Below, in pieces: positions 15,997 through 24,242 of a stretch of 64,000 bases of DNA. Within the stretch, counting starts at the first letter, position 1, and the number at the start of each line of letters is the position of its first letter. Both the position numbers and the translations under genes were made by a program. This stretch comes from an uncultured Lachnospiraceae bacterium (lineage in GTDB: Bacteria > Bacillota > Clostridia > Lachnospirales > Lachnospiraceae), in assembly GCA_949287925.1 (NCBI GenBank), contig CASEIR010000054.1, positions 1-64,000 on the forward strand. Direction: 5' to 3'. The notes under the pieces are model-generated. The model saw nothing but the letters and a program-made list of their open reading frames with translations. It had not been told where the DNA came from and searched no databases.

Positions 15997-16947
15997 GTGA
16001 GTGAAAACAAATTGAAAGTGTCATCTTCACCACACATCCGTTCCAGAATTACCTCGGGAAACATCATGCTCATGGTGGCCATTGCACTGCTGCCAGCCGC
16101 AGGTTTCGGGGTATGGAACTTTGGACTGTCCGCGCTGATCATGTTGATCAGTACTACGGTGGCGGCAGTACTTACAGAATACATATATCAGAAACTGATG
16201 CATAAGAAGGTTACGATCAACGATTTCAGTGCAGTAGTGACCGGCCTTCTGCTGGGGTTGAATATGCCGCCTACCGCCCCCTGGTGGATGGGAGCGCTGG
16301 GAAGCGTATTCGGTATTCTGGTTGTAAAACAACTGTTTGGCGGTCTTGGTCAGAACTTTATGAACCCTGCATTAGGAGCCAGATGTTTTCTGATGATTTC
16401 TTTTGCCGGTCAGATGACGCGTTTTGTTTATGACGGCGTGACAGGGCCGACGCCCCTTGCACAGCTGAAATCAGGAGAAGCCGTCAATACGATGGATATG
16501 CTGATCGGAACGATTCCTGGAACCATCGGTGAGACTTCTGTGATTGCGATTATCATTGGAGCAATTTTCCTGATTTTGATGGGAATCATTGATCTTCGGA
16601 TTCCGGGAACTTATATCGTGACATTTGTGATATTTATTGGTATTTTTGGACAGTTTACAGATGCAAAGGCAGGATTTTTCGATCCCCAGTATATTACCGC
16701 GCATCTGTGCGGCGGCGGATTGATGCTGGGAGCCTGGTTTATGGCAACCGATTACGTCACCTCGCCAATCACGAAGAAGGGACAGTATTTATATGGAATT
16801 CTGCTGGGTGTACTCACAGGTTTGTTCCGTCTCTTTGGAGGTTCGGCAGAAGGTGTGTCCTATGCAATCATCATCAGTAACCTTTTTGTTCCGTTGATCG
16901 AGAGGGTTACTCTTCCAAAACCATTTGGCAAAGGAGGAGAAAAGTAA
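15997..16947 (+). CDS. rnfD: Rnf complex subunit RnfD
   Basis: 316-residue polytopic subunit of the NqrB/RnfD family. GTG start at 15997 after GAGGTGA. DGVTGPTPLA (about residues 146-155) corresponds to the region that carries the covalently bound FMN threonine in characterised RnfD proteins. GGLGQNFMNPALGARCFLMI and AWFMATDYVTSPITKKGQYL are strongly conserved family stretches. FMN attachment would need ApbE, encoded at 20535-21518. It overlaps rnfG by one base (TAATG). Confidence 0.96.
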   Translation: MSENKLKVSSSPHIRSRITSGNIMLMVAIALLPAAGFGVWNFGLSALIMLISTTVAAVLTEYIYQKLMHKKVTINDFSAVVTGLLLGLNMPPTAPWWMGALGSVFGILVVKQLFGGLGQNFMNPALGARCFLMISFAGQMTRFVYDGVTGPTPLAQLKSGEAVNTMDMLIGTIPGTIGETSVIAIIIGAIFLILMGIIDLRIPGTYIVTFVIFIGIFGQFTDAKAGFFDPQYITAHLCGGGLMLGAWFMATDYVTSPITKKGQYLYGILLGVLTGLFRLFGGSAEGVSYAIIISNLFVPLIERVTLPKPFGKGGEK

Positions 16948-17534
16948 TGAATAAAATTATTAAAAACACGATTATTCTGACATTGATTACTTTGATCTCC
17001 GGTCTTGGCCTGGGGTTGGTATACGAGATCACAAAAGAGCCTATTGCCCAGGCGCAGGAAACTGCAAAAAAGGAGGCGTGGCAGGAAGTTTTCCCGGAAG
17101 CTTCTGCGGATGACTTTGAATTGACAGAGGTAGATCCGGCTGTTGCGGAACAGGTGATCGGTGATCTTGGCATTAAGGCATCTGTGGATGAGGTCTGTGC
17201 GGTGAAAGACGGCGAAGAAGGCTATGTCGTAACCGTAACAGATTCCGAAGGGTACGGCGGAGACATCCAGATTACAGTGGGAATTACAGCGGATGGAACC
17301 ATCAGTGGTATTTCCTATCTGTCGATCAGTGAGACGGCTGGACTTGGAATGAAAGCGACAGAATCATCTTTCACAGAACAGTATGTGGGAAAACAGGCTG
17401 AAAAGTTTGCAGTATCGAAAGACGGAGGCGACGGGGAACCGATCGATGCCCTGAGCGGGGCGACCATCACTTCCAGAGCTGTTACCGGAGCTGTTAACGT
17501 TGCTCTTGCATACTATCAGAATGCATTGGTATAG
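16947..17534 (+). CDS. rnfG: Rnf complex subunit RnfG (FMN-binding)
   Basis: 195 residues. One N-terminal transmembrane helix (about residues 6-24) and an extracytoplasmic FMN-binding domain. The flavinylation motif is DALSGATITSRAVTGAV, with Thr173 the expected site of covalent FMN attachment by ApbE. GYGGDIQITVGI and SETAGLGMKA are also family-typical. The start overlaps the rnfD stop, indicating coupled translation. Confidence 0.96.
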   Translation: MNKIIKNTIILTLITLISGLGLGLVYEITKEPIAQAQETAKKEAWQEVFPEASADDFELTEVDPAVAEQVIGDLGIKASVDEVCAVKDGEEGYVVTVTDSEGYGGDIQITVGITADGTISGISYLSISETAGLGMKATESSFTEQYVGKQAEKFAVSKDGGDGEPIDALSGATITSRAVTGAVNVALAYYQNALV

Positions 17535-17546
17535 GAGGTTGTGGAG

Positions 17547-18269
17547 ATGAATAGTTGTACAGAAAGAATTTATAATGGTTTAATCAAAGAAAATCCAACC
17601 TTTGTCATGATGCTTGGTATGTGTCCGACACTTGCGGTTACGACTTCCGCAATCAACGGCGTCGGCATGGGACTGTCTACAACCGCGGTTCTGGTCATGT
17701 CTAACATGCTGATTTCTCTGCTGCGTAAAATCATACCGGATTCCCTGAGAATCCCGGCATTCATTGTAGTTGTTGCATCTTTTGTTACGATCGTTGATTT
17801 TTTGATGGAAGGTTTTGTTCCAAGCCTTTACAGCGCGCTTGGATTATACATACCGTTGATCGTTGTAAACTGTATTATTCTGGGCCGTGCGGAAAGCTAT
17901 GCGTCGAAGAACCCGGTGCTTCCATCGATCTTTGACGGTCTTGGTATGGGACTTGGATTTACACTTGGATTGACTTGTATCGGTATTGTCAGAGAGATCA
18001 TCGGCGCAGGCCAGATTTTCGGATATCAGCTGCTTCCTCTGGCTGATGAAGCTTCCGGGCAGGCGGGATATGTACCGGTATCCATCTTTATTATGGCTCC
18101 GGGTGCTTTCCTGGTTCTGGCATTTTTGGTAGCATTACAGAACAGATTGAAGAGAAAAGCAGCCGAGAGAGGCAAAAAAGTAGCGGAAGCAAAAACCTGC
18201 GGCGAAGGCTGTGCATCCTGTTCCGGATGTTCATCCCAGGTGTTCCCTACAGGAAATGAGAAAGAATAG
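17547..18269 (+). CDS. rnfE: Rnf complex subunit RnfE with cysteine-rich tail
   Basis: 240-residue polytopic subunit of the RnfA/RnfE/NqrD family. KENPTFVMMLGMCPTLAVTT and YIPLIVVNCIILGRAESYAS are conserved, the latter including a helix cysteine of the kind that helps bind the membrane Fe-S cluster with RnfA. The ATG at 17547 is 8 bases after AGGAGG; the GTG at 17541 is too close. The soluble C-terminus is unusual, with Cys218, Cys222, Cys225 and Cys228 in CGEGCASCSGCSS, a pattern that could bind metal. This tail is not part of the core family. Confidence 0.95.
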   Translation: MNSCTERIYNGLIKENPTFVMMLGMCPTLAVTTSAINGVGMGLSTTAVLVMSNMLISLLRKIIPDSLRIPAFIVVVASFVTIVDFLMEGFVPSLYSALGLYIPLIVVNCIILGRAESYASKNPVLPSIFDGLGMGLGFTLGLTCIGIVREIIGAGQIFGYQLLPLADEASGQAGYVPVSIFIMAPGAFLVLAFLVALQNRLKRKAAERGKKVAEAKTCGEGCASCSGCSSQVFPTGNEKE

Positions 18270-18283
18270 GAGGAGTACATAGT

Positions 18284-18874
18284 ATGGAACAATTATTGAT
18301 TATTGCAGTTGGTTCTGCACTGGTAAACAACGTTGTACTCAGCCAGTTTCTGGGTATCTGCCCGTTCCTGGGTGTTTCCAAGAAGGTGGAGACTGCTGCA
18401 GGTATGGGAGGAGCTGTTATTTTCGTTATTGCAATCGCATCTTTTGTGGCGGCTCTGATTAACAAATATATACTGGCCAATCCGGCAATCCTTGGCGGCC
18501 AGCTGGTATATCTGAAGACCATCGTATTTATTCTGGTCATTGCCTGTCTGGTACAGTTTGTGGAGATGTTTCTGAAAAAATCAGTTCCTTCACTGTATAA
18601 AGCGCTGGGCGTATATCTCCCGCTGATTACAACTAACTGTGCAGTGCTTGGCGTTGCGCTCACGAATGTGCAGGAAGGTTACAGCATTCTGGAAAGTGTA
18701 GTGAACGGAGTGGCTACTGCTGCGGGATTCGCCTTTGCGATCATCCTGATGGCAGGTATCCGGGAAAAGACAGAGTATAATGATATTTCTGAGTCTTTCC
18801 AGGGAACGCCCATCGTGCTGGTAACAGCCTGTCTGATGGCAATCGCGTTCTGTGGATTCTCAGGACTGATATAG
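18284..18874 (+). CDS. rnfA: Rnf complex subunit RnfA
   Basis: 196-residue polytopic membrane subunit, homologous to RnfE. LVNNVVLSQFLGICPFLGVS near the N-terminus and YLPLITTNCAVLGVALTNVQ carry the conserved helix cysteines that with RnfE hold the intramembrane [2Fe-2S] cluster. GGAGGAG precedes the ATG. Fifth gene of the operon. Confidence 0.97.
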   Translation: MEQLLIIAVGSALVNNVVLSQFLGICPFLGVSKKVETAAGMGGAVIFVIAIASFVAALINKYILANPAILGGQLVYLKTIVFILVIACLVQFVEMFLKKSVPSLYKALGVYLPLITTNCAVLGVALTNVQEGYSILESVVNGVATAAGFAFAIILMAGIREKTEYNDISESFQGTPIVLVTACLMAIAFCGFSGLI

Positions 18875-18886
18875 GAGGGACGTACT

Positions 18887-19678
18887 ATGAGTATTACAGG
18901 AATTATACTGGCGGCGGTGATCGTCGGCGGAACAGGTCTGTTTATTGGTGTGTTCCTCGGCATCGCAGGTAAGAAATTTGCCGTTGAAGTAGATGAAAGA
19001 GAAGAAGCGATTCTGGAAGTCCTTCCGGGAAATAACTGCGGCGGCTGCGGTTATGCCGGATGTTCTGGTCTTGCGGCTGCCATCGTGGCAGGGGAAGCGC
19101 CTGTGGGCGGCTGCCCGGTAGGCGGCGCCCCGGTAGCAGCTAAGATTGGAGAAATCATGGGACAGGAAGCTGGGGAACAGGTACGTAAGGTTGCGTTTGT
19201 AAAGTGTGCCGGGACCTGTGAGAAAGCACAACAGAAGTATGAATATTATGGACTCAATGACTGTATCATGGCAAACATGATGCAGGGAGGAGGAGCAAAA
19301 GCCTGCAGTTACGGATGCCTGGGAGAAGGCAGCTGTGTAAAGGCCTGTCCGTTTGATGCGATCCATATTGTAGACGGAATCGCAAAAGTGGATAAAGAAG
19401 CCTGCAAGGCCTGCGGAAAATGTGTATCTGTGTGTCCGAAGAAGCTGATCGAGCTGGTTCCATATGAGCAGAAGCATCTGGTACAGTGTAGCTCTAAAGA
19501 CAAAGGAAAAGATGTGATGAAGGCATGTTCCGTAGGATGTATTGGATGTAAGATGTGTGAAAAGGTGTGTCAGTTTGATGCGGTAAAGGTAATTGATAAC
19601 ATTGCATATATCGATAGCTCAAAATGCACAAATTGCGGCGCCTGCGCAGAGAAGTGCCCAAAGAAAATTATTTTATAA
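18887..19678 (+). CDS. rnfB: Rnf complex subunit RnfB (ferredoxin-accepting)
   Basis: 263 residues. An N-terminal hydrophobic anchor (about residues 2-24) is followed by a 4Fe-4S domain with NNCGGCGYAGCSGLAAAI. The C-terminal half is a multi-cluster ferredoxin-like region: CLGEGSCVKACPFDAI, CKACGKCVSVCPKKLI, CIGCKMCEKVCQFDAV and CTNCGACAEKCPKKII. It takes electrons from reduced ferredoxin. Last gene in the operon, followed by a strong terminator. Confidence 0.97.
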   Translation: MSITGIILAAVIVGGTGLFIGVFLGIAGKKFAVEVDEREEAILEVLPGNNCGGCGYAGCSGLAAAIVAGEAPVGGCPVGGAPVAAKIGEIMGQEAGEQVRKVAFVKCAGTCEKAQQKYEYYGLNDCIMANMMQGGGAKACSYGCLGEGSCVKACPFDAIHIVDGIAKVDKEACKACGKCVSVCPKKLIELVPYEQKHLVQCSSKDKGKDVMKACSVGCIGCKMCEKVCQFDAVKVIDNIAYIDSSKCTNCGACAEKCPKKIIL

Positions 19679-19688
19679 ACATATGGAA

Positions 19689-19718
19689 ATAAGCGGCCGG
19701 ACAGGCCGCTTATTTTTT
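19689..19718 (+). terminator. Terminator of rnf operon
   Basis: Stem ATAAGCGGCC (19689-19698) / GGCCGCTTAT (19704-19713), 5-base loop, followed by TTTTTT. Confidence 0.92.
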
Positions 19719-19779
19719 GAATCAGTAACGGGTGTGAGTTTGAATTAGACTGAGTGTCCGTCAATTAACAGCTTTTTAA

Positions 19780-19808
19780 TTGCATTGAGTTTAAGGCCGT
19801 GATAGAAT
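19780..19808 (+). promoter_or_regulatory. Sigma-A promoter for repeat-containing membrane protein
   Basis: TTGCAT (19780-19785), 17-nt spacer, TAGAAT (19803-19808), about 33 bases before the start codon. Confidence 0.55.
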
Positions 19809-19840
19809 GGATGCATGAAAGTATTGGAGGAGGTAAGTAT

Positions 19841-20374
19841 ATGGAAGATCGTCAGGACAATCTGCAGAATACAGAAACGGATGAAAATAACCTGCAAAGC
19901 TCAGCAGATTATCAGGATCCGGCTGCCGAAAAAGGGGAACAGGAGTATACAGATCCCAATAAGGGATATCAGACGCAAAATAGCGGGTATCAGTATCAGA
20001 ATAATGGATATCAGAACGGCGGATATCAAGCGCAAAATAATGGATATCAGTATCAGAATAATGGATACCAGAATGGAGGATATCAGTATCAGAACGGAGG
20101 GTATCAGTATCAGAATCCGAGAAAGGATTCTGAGAATGGAATGGACACCCGGCCTATGAGCATGGGAGAGTGGATGCTGACTATACTGATCATGCTGATT
20201 CCCTGTGTGAATATTGTGGTGTATCTTATCTGGGCATTCGGTAAAACCGGGAATGTGAATCGTAGAAATTATTGCCGGGCATATTTGATCTTTTATGTCA
20301 TTATTCTTGTGCTCGCGATTATTTTTAGCGTTGTATTTGGTATTGCCGCAGCTTCGACACTTACATATTATTAA
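19841..20374 (+). CDS. Membrane protein with Q/N/G/Y tandem-repeat N-terminal tail
   Basis: 177 residues, ATG after GGAGGAGG. Residues 1-41 are acidic and polar. Residues 42-95 are a tandem repeat built from GYQ, YQN and NGG units, with almost no other residues. Two predicted membrane helices follow (WMLTILIMLIPCVNIVVYLI near 107-128 and LIFYVIILVLAIIFSVVF near 148-166), joined by a short basic loop. The membrane part resembles small helical proteins found with disordered N-terminal tails in Firmicutes. No function is known. The tail is of a composition that can phase-separate or bind partners, which is only inference. It is monocistronic between rnf and apbE. Confidence 0.8.
   Translation: MEDRQDNLQNTETDENNLQSSADYQDPAAEKGEQEYTDPNKGYQTQNSGYQYQNNGYQNGGYQAQNNGYQYQNNGYQNGGYQYQNGGYQYQNPRKDSENGMDTRPMSMGEWMLTILIMLIPCVNIVVYLIWAFGKTGNVNRRNYCRAYLIFYVIILVLAIIFSVVFGIAAASTLTYY
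19964..20117 (+). repeat. In-gene tandem repeat encoding GYQ/YQN units
   Basis: Degenerate tandem repeats with core GGATATCAG / TATCAGAAT, coding for GYQYQNNGYQNGGYQ-type units. Units differ at synonymous positions (GGATATCAG, GGATACCAG, GGGTATCAG), so the array is not brand new, but repeat number may vary between strains. Confidence 0.85.
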
Positions 20375-20381
20375 GGAGCAG

Positions 20382-20420
20382 ATCACCGGAAGCGCCAGAG
20401 CGCATTCCGGTGATTGTAAT
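20382..20420 (+). terminator. Hairpin after repeat-protein gene
   Basis: Stem ATCACCGGAA (20382-20391) / TTCCGGTGAT (20405-20414), followed by TGTAATTGG. Only a weak T-run. Confidence 0.55.
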
Positions 20421-20442
20421 TGGTTGAGGTACAATAAAAAGA

Positions 20443-20513
20443 CATCCCGTTTCATAGATGAGGGGTTCCGAAAGTGGATTTTATTTTTGATCTATGATCC
20501 GGGATGGCTTTTT
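20443..20513. terminator. Bidirectional terminator between convergent genes
   Basis: Long stem made of CATCCCG (20443-20449) with CGGGATG (20500-20506) and an inner TCATAGAT / ATCTATGA. A T-rich tail follows on each strand (GCTTTTTC on +, TCTTTTTATT on -). It separates the repeat protein gene from apbE. Confidence 0.75.
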
Positions 20514-20534
20514 CAATTTAAAACAAACACGCAC

Positions 20535-21518
20535 TTATTTGTGCTGGAAATTTTTTGAATATATAACTTTATTATCTGTCGTTACAAAAACGGCATCTAC
20601 ATTGTCTAACTGATTGATCATGTTGGCGGCCTTGTCATACCCTAGCAGAAAACATGTGGTACTCATAGCATCAGCAGTCAGTGATGAATCTGTTATTATT
20701 GTAACACTACTCAAGGTGTTTTCGCAAGGATAACCTGTCCTTGCATCCAGAATATGGTGATAAATTTTACCATCCTGCTCAAAGTACCGCTGATAGGTGC
20801 CTGAAGTAACGATGGATTTGTCTGCAATTTTAACGGAGGTAATGGGAGTGCCGGATTCATCAAAGGGTTTCTGGATTCCGATGTTATAGTCCGATCCATC
20901 CAGCTTATTGCCCATCGCCAGGACATTGCCTCCAAGATTGATCAGTGCATGGGTGATTCCGTTGTCCTCCAGGTATTCTTTCAGCCGGTCTGCTATAAAT
21001 CCCTTTGCTATGGCGCCCACATCCAGTTTTGCCTGTGCGTCCTGCAGCCGGACGGTGTTGTCTTTGATGATTACATTCTTATAATTCACATGGCTGACGG
21101 CTTCCGCGATAGCAGCCGCATCCGGTACAGAAGGGGTTTCCGATTTGAAATCCCATAGATCTGATACAGTTCCAATGGTAATATCAAAAGCGCCATTTGA
21201 CATATTGCCGTAATAGATGCCCTTTTTGAGCAATTTTATTGTATCGTCTGAAACCTCTACCGGGGTTCCTCCGGCGTTATTGATTTGAGAAATCTCGCTG
21301 TCCGCTATCTTGTTAGAGAACATAGAATCATATTTTTTACAGAGAGCTTCGCATCCTTTAAGGATATCTTCATCTGCATTGTCGTAAATTCTGACAGAGA
21401 TCACGGTGTCAAACAAAGTGTCTGTATAAGACAGGTCCCGTTCTCTGGGCAGTCCGGAACAGCCGGTCAGTGTCAGCGCGGCTGCGGACAGACATGCAGC
21501 TATCTTTTTGAATTTCAT
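20535..21518 (-). CDS. apbE: FAD:protein FMN transferase (ApbE), lipoprotein
   Basis: 327 residues. The signal peptide ends in LTLTGC, a lipobox, so the enzyme is predicted on the outer face of the membrane. It transfers FMN from FAD to Thr/Ser of extracytoplasmic proteins such as RnfG. Conserved stretches are NGAFDITIGTVSDLWDF, LDVGAIAKGFIADRLKEYL, ALINLGGNVLAMG, and the metal-site region TGYPCENTLSSVTIITDSS with SLTADAMSTTCFLLG. The ATG at 21518 has GAGGTG upstream. It is divergent from the NusG-II gene and lies close to the rnf operon, whose RnfG and RnfD are its likely targets. Confidence 0.95.
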   Translation of the reverse strand: MKFKKIAACLSAAALTLTGCSGLPRERDLSYTDTLFDTVISVRIYDNADEDILKGCEALCKKYDSMFSNKIADSEISQINNAGGTPVEVSDDTIKLLKKGIYYGNMSNGAFDITIGTVSDLWDFKSETPSVPDAAAIAEAVSHVNYKNVIIKDNTVRLQDAQAKLDVGAIAKGFIADRLKEYLEDNGITHALINLGGNVLAMGNKLDGSDYNIGIQKPFDESGTPITSVKIADKSIVTSGTYQRYFEQDGKIYHHILDARTGYPCENTLSSVTIITDSSLTADAMSTTCFLLGYDKAANMINQLDNVDAVFVTTDNKVIYSKNFQHK

Positions 21519-21548
21519 ATAACACCTCAATTTTACATAGTCATAGAT

Positions 21549-21576
21549 ATTATATCATGAAAAATAAGATATGCAA
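21549..21576 (-). promoter_or_regulatory. Sigma-A promoter for apbE
   Basis: Minus strand TTGCAT (21576-21571), 16-nt spacer, TATAAT (21554-21549), about 30 bases upstream of the apbE start. Confidence 0.6.
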
Positions 21577-21588
21577 GAATACATGTAG

Positions 21589-21617
21589 TTGAAGAGGAAG
21601 ATTTGTTGTGTTAAAAT
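21589..21617 (+). promoter_or_regulatory. Sigma-A promoter for NusG-II gene
   Basis: TTGAAG (21589-21594), 17-nt spacer, TAAAAT (21612-21617), 30 bases before the start codon and divergent from the apbE promoter. Confidence 0.55.
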
Positions 21618-21647
21618 AATGCCTAGAGAAAAATGAGGTATAATTAT

Positions 21648-22019
21648 ATGAAGATAGAAATGAAGAAAAAAGATGCCGCTTTGGCGGCTATAATCATAGG
21701 AGTCGCGCTTCTGGCATTTCTGGCGCATGAGTTGATTGGCAGCGAGGGGGCCGGTAAAGTGGTTATAAAAGTAAACGGTGAACTGGAAGGAACATACAGC
21801 CTTGCCGAGGATCAGGAAATTGAGATCAATGGAGGCAGTAATAAGCTCCTGATTAAAAACGGGAAAGCGGACATGATCGAAGCAGATTGCCCGGATCAAC
21901 TTTGCGTACATCAGAAGCCTGTTTCATTACGAAATGAAAGTATTATATGTCTTCCGAATAAAGTAGTAGTAGAAATCGAAACCAGTGAGAGTAGTGAGTT
22001 GGATGCTGTAACGAATTAG
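21648..22019 (+). CDS. NusG domain II-containing extracytoplasmic protein (EetA-like)
   Basis: 123 residues. One N-terminal membrane helix (AALAAIIIGVALLAFLAHEL, about residues 10-29) is followed by an exported NusG domain II-type beta fold with a conserved Cys pair in EADCPDQLCVHQKPVS and the end stretch IICLPNKVVVEI. Proteins of this kind are encoded beside Gx-transporter and ApbE genes in Firmicutes, and one such protein is EetA of flavin-based extracellular electron transfer loci. GAGG at 21635 serves the ATG at 21648. The role here is inferred from neighbours. Confidence 0.75.
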   Translation: MKIEMKKKDAALAAIIIGVALLAFLAHELIGSEGAGKVVIKVNGELEGTYSLAEDQEIEINGGSNKLLIKNGKADMIEADCPDQLCVHQKPVSLRNESIICLPNKVVVEIETSESSELDAVTN

Positions 22020-22032
22020 AAGGGGGAAGACC

Positions 22033-22530
22033 GTGAAGAGCAGAGTCGCTTACTTTGGAGTATTTACTGCACTTGCGCTGATCTTCAGCTATGTGGAAAC
22101 ACTGATTCCGTTCCAGATAGGAATTCCCGGGGTTAAGCTGGGACTGGCCAATCTGATCATCGTAATAGCGCTTTATAAACTAAGTCTGAAGGAGACCTGG
22201 CTGTTGGCAGTGACCAGAGTCTTATTGTCAGGCTTTATTTTTGGGAATTACTTTAGCATAATATATAGTCTTGCCGGTTCAGCGCTGAGTCTGTTAGTGA
22301 TGAACTATTTGAAGAAAAGGGGCGGATTCAGTGTAATGGGGATCAGCCTGGCAGGAGGAACGGCTCATAATATGGGGCAGCTTTTGGTGGCTATGGTTGT
22401 GGTGGAGACATATAGCGTTGCATATTATCTGCCGGTGCTGTTGATCGCTGGCGTGATTACAGGGCTGATCATCGGATTTGTAGCGGCTGAAATGCTGAAA
22501 AGACTTGCTAATATAAATATAGAGGGGTGA
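22033..22530 (+). CDS. Gx transporter family membrane protein (heptaprenyl diphosphate synthase component I family; EetB-like)
   Basis: 165 residues, GTG start after AAGGGGGAAG. About five membrane helices. Family signature regions are YVETLIPFQIGIPGVKLGLA near the N-terminus and GISLAGGTAHNMGQLLVAMV. The family is often annotated heptaprenyl diphosphate synthase component I, but its fold looks like an ECF-type S-component. It pairs with a NusG-II protein here as EetB does with EetA. No Ndh2, PplA or demethylmenaquinone genes lie in the window. Confidence 0.78.
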   Translation: MKSRVAYFGVFTALALIFSYVETLIPFQIGIPGVKLGLANLIIVIALYKLSLKETWLLAVTRVLLSGFIFGNYFSIIYSLAGSALSLLVMNYLKKRGGFSVMGISLAGGTAHNMGQLLVAMVVVETYSVAYYLPVLLIAGVITGLIIGFVAAEMLKRLANINIEG

Positions 22531-22537
22531 AATTGAT

Positions 22538-23152
22538 ATGATAGCATTCATCAGAGGCATTCTTGCCATGGTGGAAGAGGACAAGGTAATTATAGATGTG
22601 GGGGGCGTTGGTTACGGAATCTTTATGACCGGACCGGCAATAAGCAGACTGGGTAGAAAAGGGACGGAAGTGATGGTTCATACGTTTCTGAATGTGAAGG
22701 AAGATGTCATGCAGCTGTATGGATTTTCTACCAGGGATGAGCTCCTGGTATTCCGGCTTCTGATAGGAGTAAATGGAATTGGACCGAAGGCAGCGCTTGG
22801 CATTTTGTCTGTATTGTCTCCTGACGATCTGAGATTTGCTGTAATGGCAGGAGATATAAAAGCAATCACGGCAGCACCCGGAATCGGCAAGAAAACAGCG
22901 GAAAAGCTAATACTGGAACTAAAGGACAGACTCCGCTTGGAAGATGCTCTGGATTCTGGCCGGCAGGAAACGGGCGCCATAGATCCTGGAAACGGAATAC
23001 TGGAGGATATAAGAAGTGATGCGGTTCAGGCGCTGGCTGCGCTGGGATATAGCGGATCAGAAGCATTGAAAGCGGTTCGGCGAGTGGATGTGTATGAAGG
23101 AATGACAACAGAAGAATTGTTGAAACAGGCATTGAAACATATGATGTTTTAG
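22538..23152 (+). CDS. ruvA: Holliday junction DNA helicase subunit RuvA
   Basis: 204 residues. The N-terminal OB domain ([28 protein letters not shown]) is followed by helix-hairpin-helix motifs ([37 protein letters not shown]) that bind the junction. The C-terminal domain ([20 protein letters not shown]) contacts RuvB. It has a GGGGTGA site, starts 8 bases after the Gx-transporter gene and precedes ruvB. Confidence 0.97.
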   Translation: MIAFIRGILAMVEEDKVIIDVGGVGYGIFMTGPAISRLGRKGTEVMVHTFLNVKEDVMQLYGFSTRDELLVFRLLIGVNGIGPKAALGILSVLSPDDLRFAVMAGDIKAITAAPGIGKKTAEKLILELKDRLRLEDALDSGRQETGAIDPGNGILEDIRSDAVQALAALGYSGSEALKAVRRVDVYEGMTTEELLKQALKHMMF

Positions 23153-23169
23153 CATCGGAGGGAGAAGTG

Positions 23170-24177
23170 ATGAGCAGGAGAATAATTACTACGGAGAATC
23201 TGGAAGAAGACCGGAAGATAGAGAATCATCTTCGTCCGCAGATGCTGGAAGACTATATCGGACAGGAGAAGGCGAAGGAAACGCTAAAAATCTATATTGA
23301 AGCCGCCAAAGCAAGAAACGAGGCACTGGATCATGTACTGTTCTACGGACCGCCGGGGCTTGGAAAAACAACCCTGGCAGGAATCATTGCCAATGAGATG
23401 AATGTAAATTTAAAGATTACTTCTGGTCCGGCAATTGAAAAACCTGGCGAGATGGCAGCGATTCTGAATAATCTTCAGGAAGGAGACGTGCTTTTTGTAG
23501 ATGAAATCCATCGGCTGAACCGGCAGGTGGAAGAGGTGCTGTATCCGGCAATGGAAGATTATGCGATTGATATTATGATTGGTAAGGGGGCAAGCGCAAG
23601 ATCTATCCGCCTGGATCTTCCCAGATTTACACTGGTGGGAGCAACGACCAGAGCCGGCATGCTGACAGCTCCGTTGAGAGACCGTTTTGGAGTGGTCAAC
23701 CGGATGGAATTTTATACGGTAGAAGAACTGAAGACGATCATCATGAGGTCAGCAGACGTGTTGGAAGTGGGGATTGATGAAGCGGGTGCGTATGCGCTGG
23801 CAAAACGTTCCAGAGGAACTCCCCGTCTGGCGAACCGGCTGCTGAAGCGTGTGCGGGATTTTGCACAGGTGAAATATGACGGATATATTACGAAAGCAGT
23901 GGCAGATTATGCGTTGGATCTGCTGGATGTAGATAAAGAAGGATTGGATCAGACGGATCGGGACCTTTTGGCGGTGATGATTGAAAAATTTTCCGGAGGG
24001 CCGGTAGGACTGGATACATTGGCGGCGGCTTTGGGGGAAGATGCGGGAACAATTGAAGATGTGTACGAACCCTATCTGTTGAAAAACGGATTTATTCAGA
24101 GAACACCAAGGGGCCGTATTGTCACGGAACACGCATACCGTCATCTGGGAATTTCATATGAAATTGAAGAAAAATAG
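23170..24177 (+). CDS. ruvB: Holliday junction branch-migration ATPase RuvB
   Basis: 335-residue AAA+ ATPase. Walker A is [12 protein letters not shown], Walker B is VDEIHRLNR, sensor 1 is [19 protein letters not shown] with the arginine finger, and a C-terminal winged helix ends in [17 protein letters not shown]. It forms hexamers that drive branch migration with RuvA. The ATG at 23170 follows GGAGGGAGAAG; the GTG just upstream is closer to the site and less likely. No ruvC, as usual for Firmicutes. Confidence 0.97.
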   Translation: MSRRIITTENLEEDRKIENHLRPQMLEDYIGQEKAKETLKIYIEAAKARNEALDHVLFYGPPGLGKTTLAGIIANEMNVNLKITSGPAIEKPGEMAAILNNLQEGDVLFVDEIHRLNRQVEEVLYPAMEDYAIDIMIGKGASARSIRLDLPRFTLVGATTRAGMLTAPLRDRFGVVNRMEFYTVEELKTIIMRSADVLEVGIDEAGAYALAKRSRGTPRLANRLLKRVRDFAQVKYDGYITKAVADYALDLLDVDKEGLDQTDRDLLAVMIEKFSGGPVGLDTLAAALGEDAGTIEDVYEPYLLKNGFIQRTPRGRIVTEHAYRHLGISYEIEEK

Positions 24178-24206
24178 TTGGTTTTTATGAAAGTATCGTT
24201 TATAAT
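24178..24206 (+). promoter_or_regulatory. Sigma-A promoter for zapA
   Basis: TTGGTT (24178-24183), 17-nt spacer, TATAAT (24201-24206). It begins directly after the ruvB stop codon. Confidence 0.55.
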
Positions 24207-24242
24207 AAATTACAAGATTATGAAATATTGAGGAGGCTTCTA

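Noticed and set aside
19964..20117. Collagen-like or choline-binding repeat
   Set aside because: The units are GYQ/YQN, without the G-X-Y triplet pattern or the aromatic GW motifs of those families.
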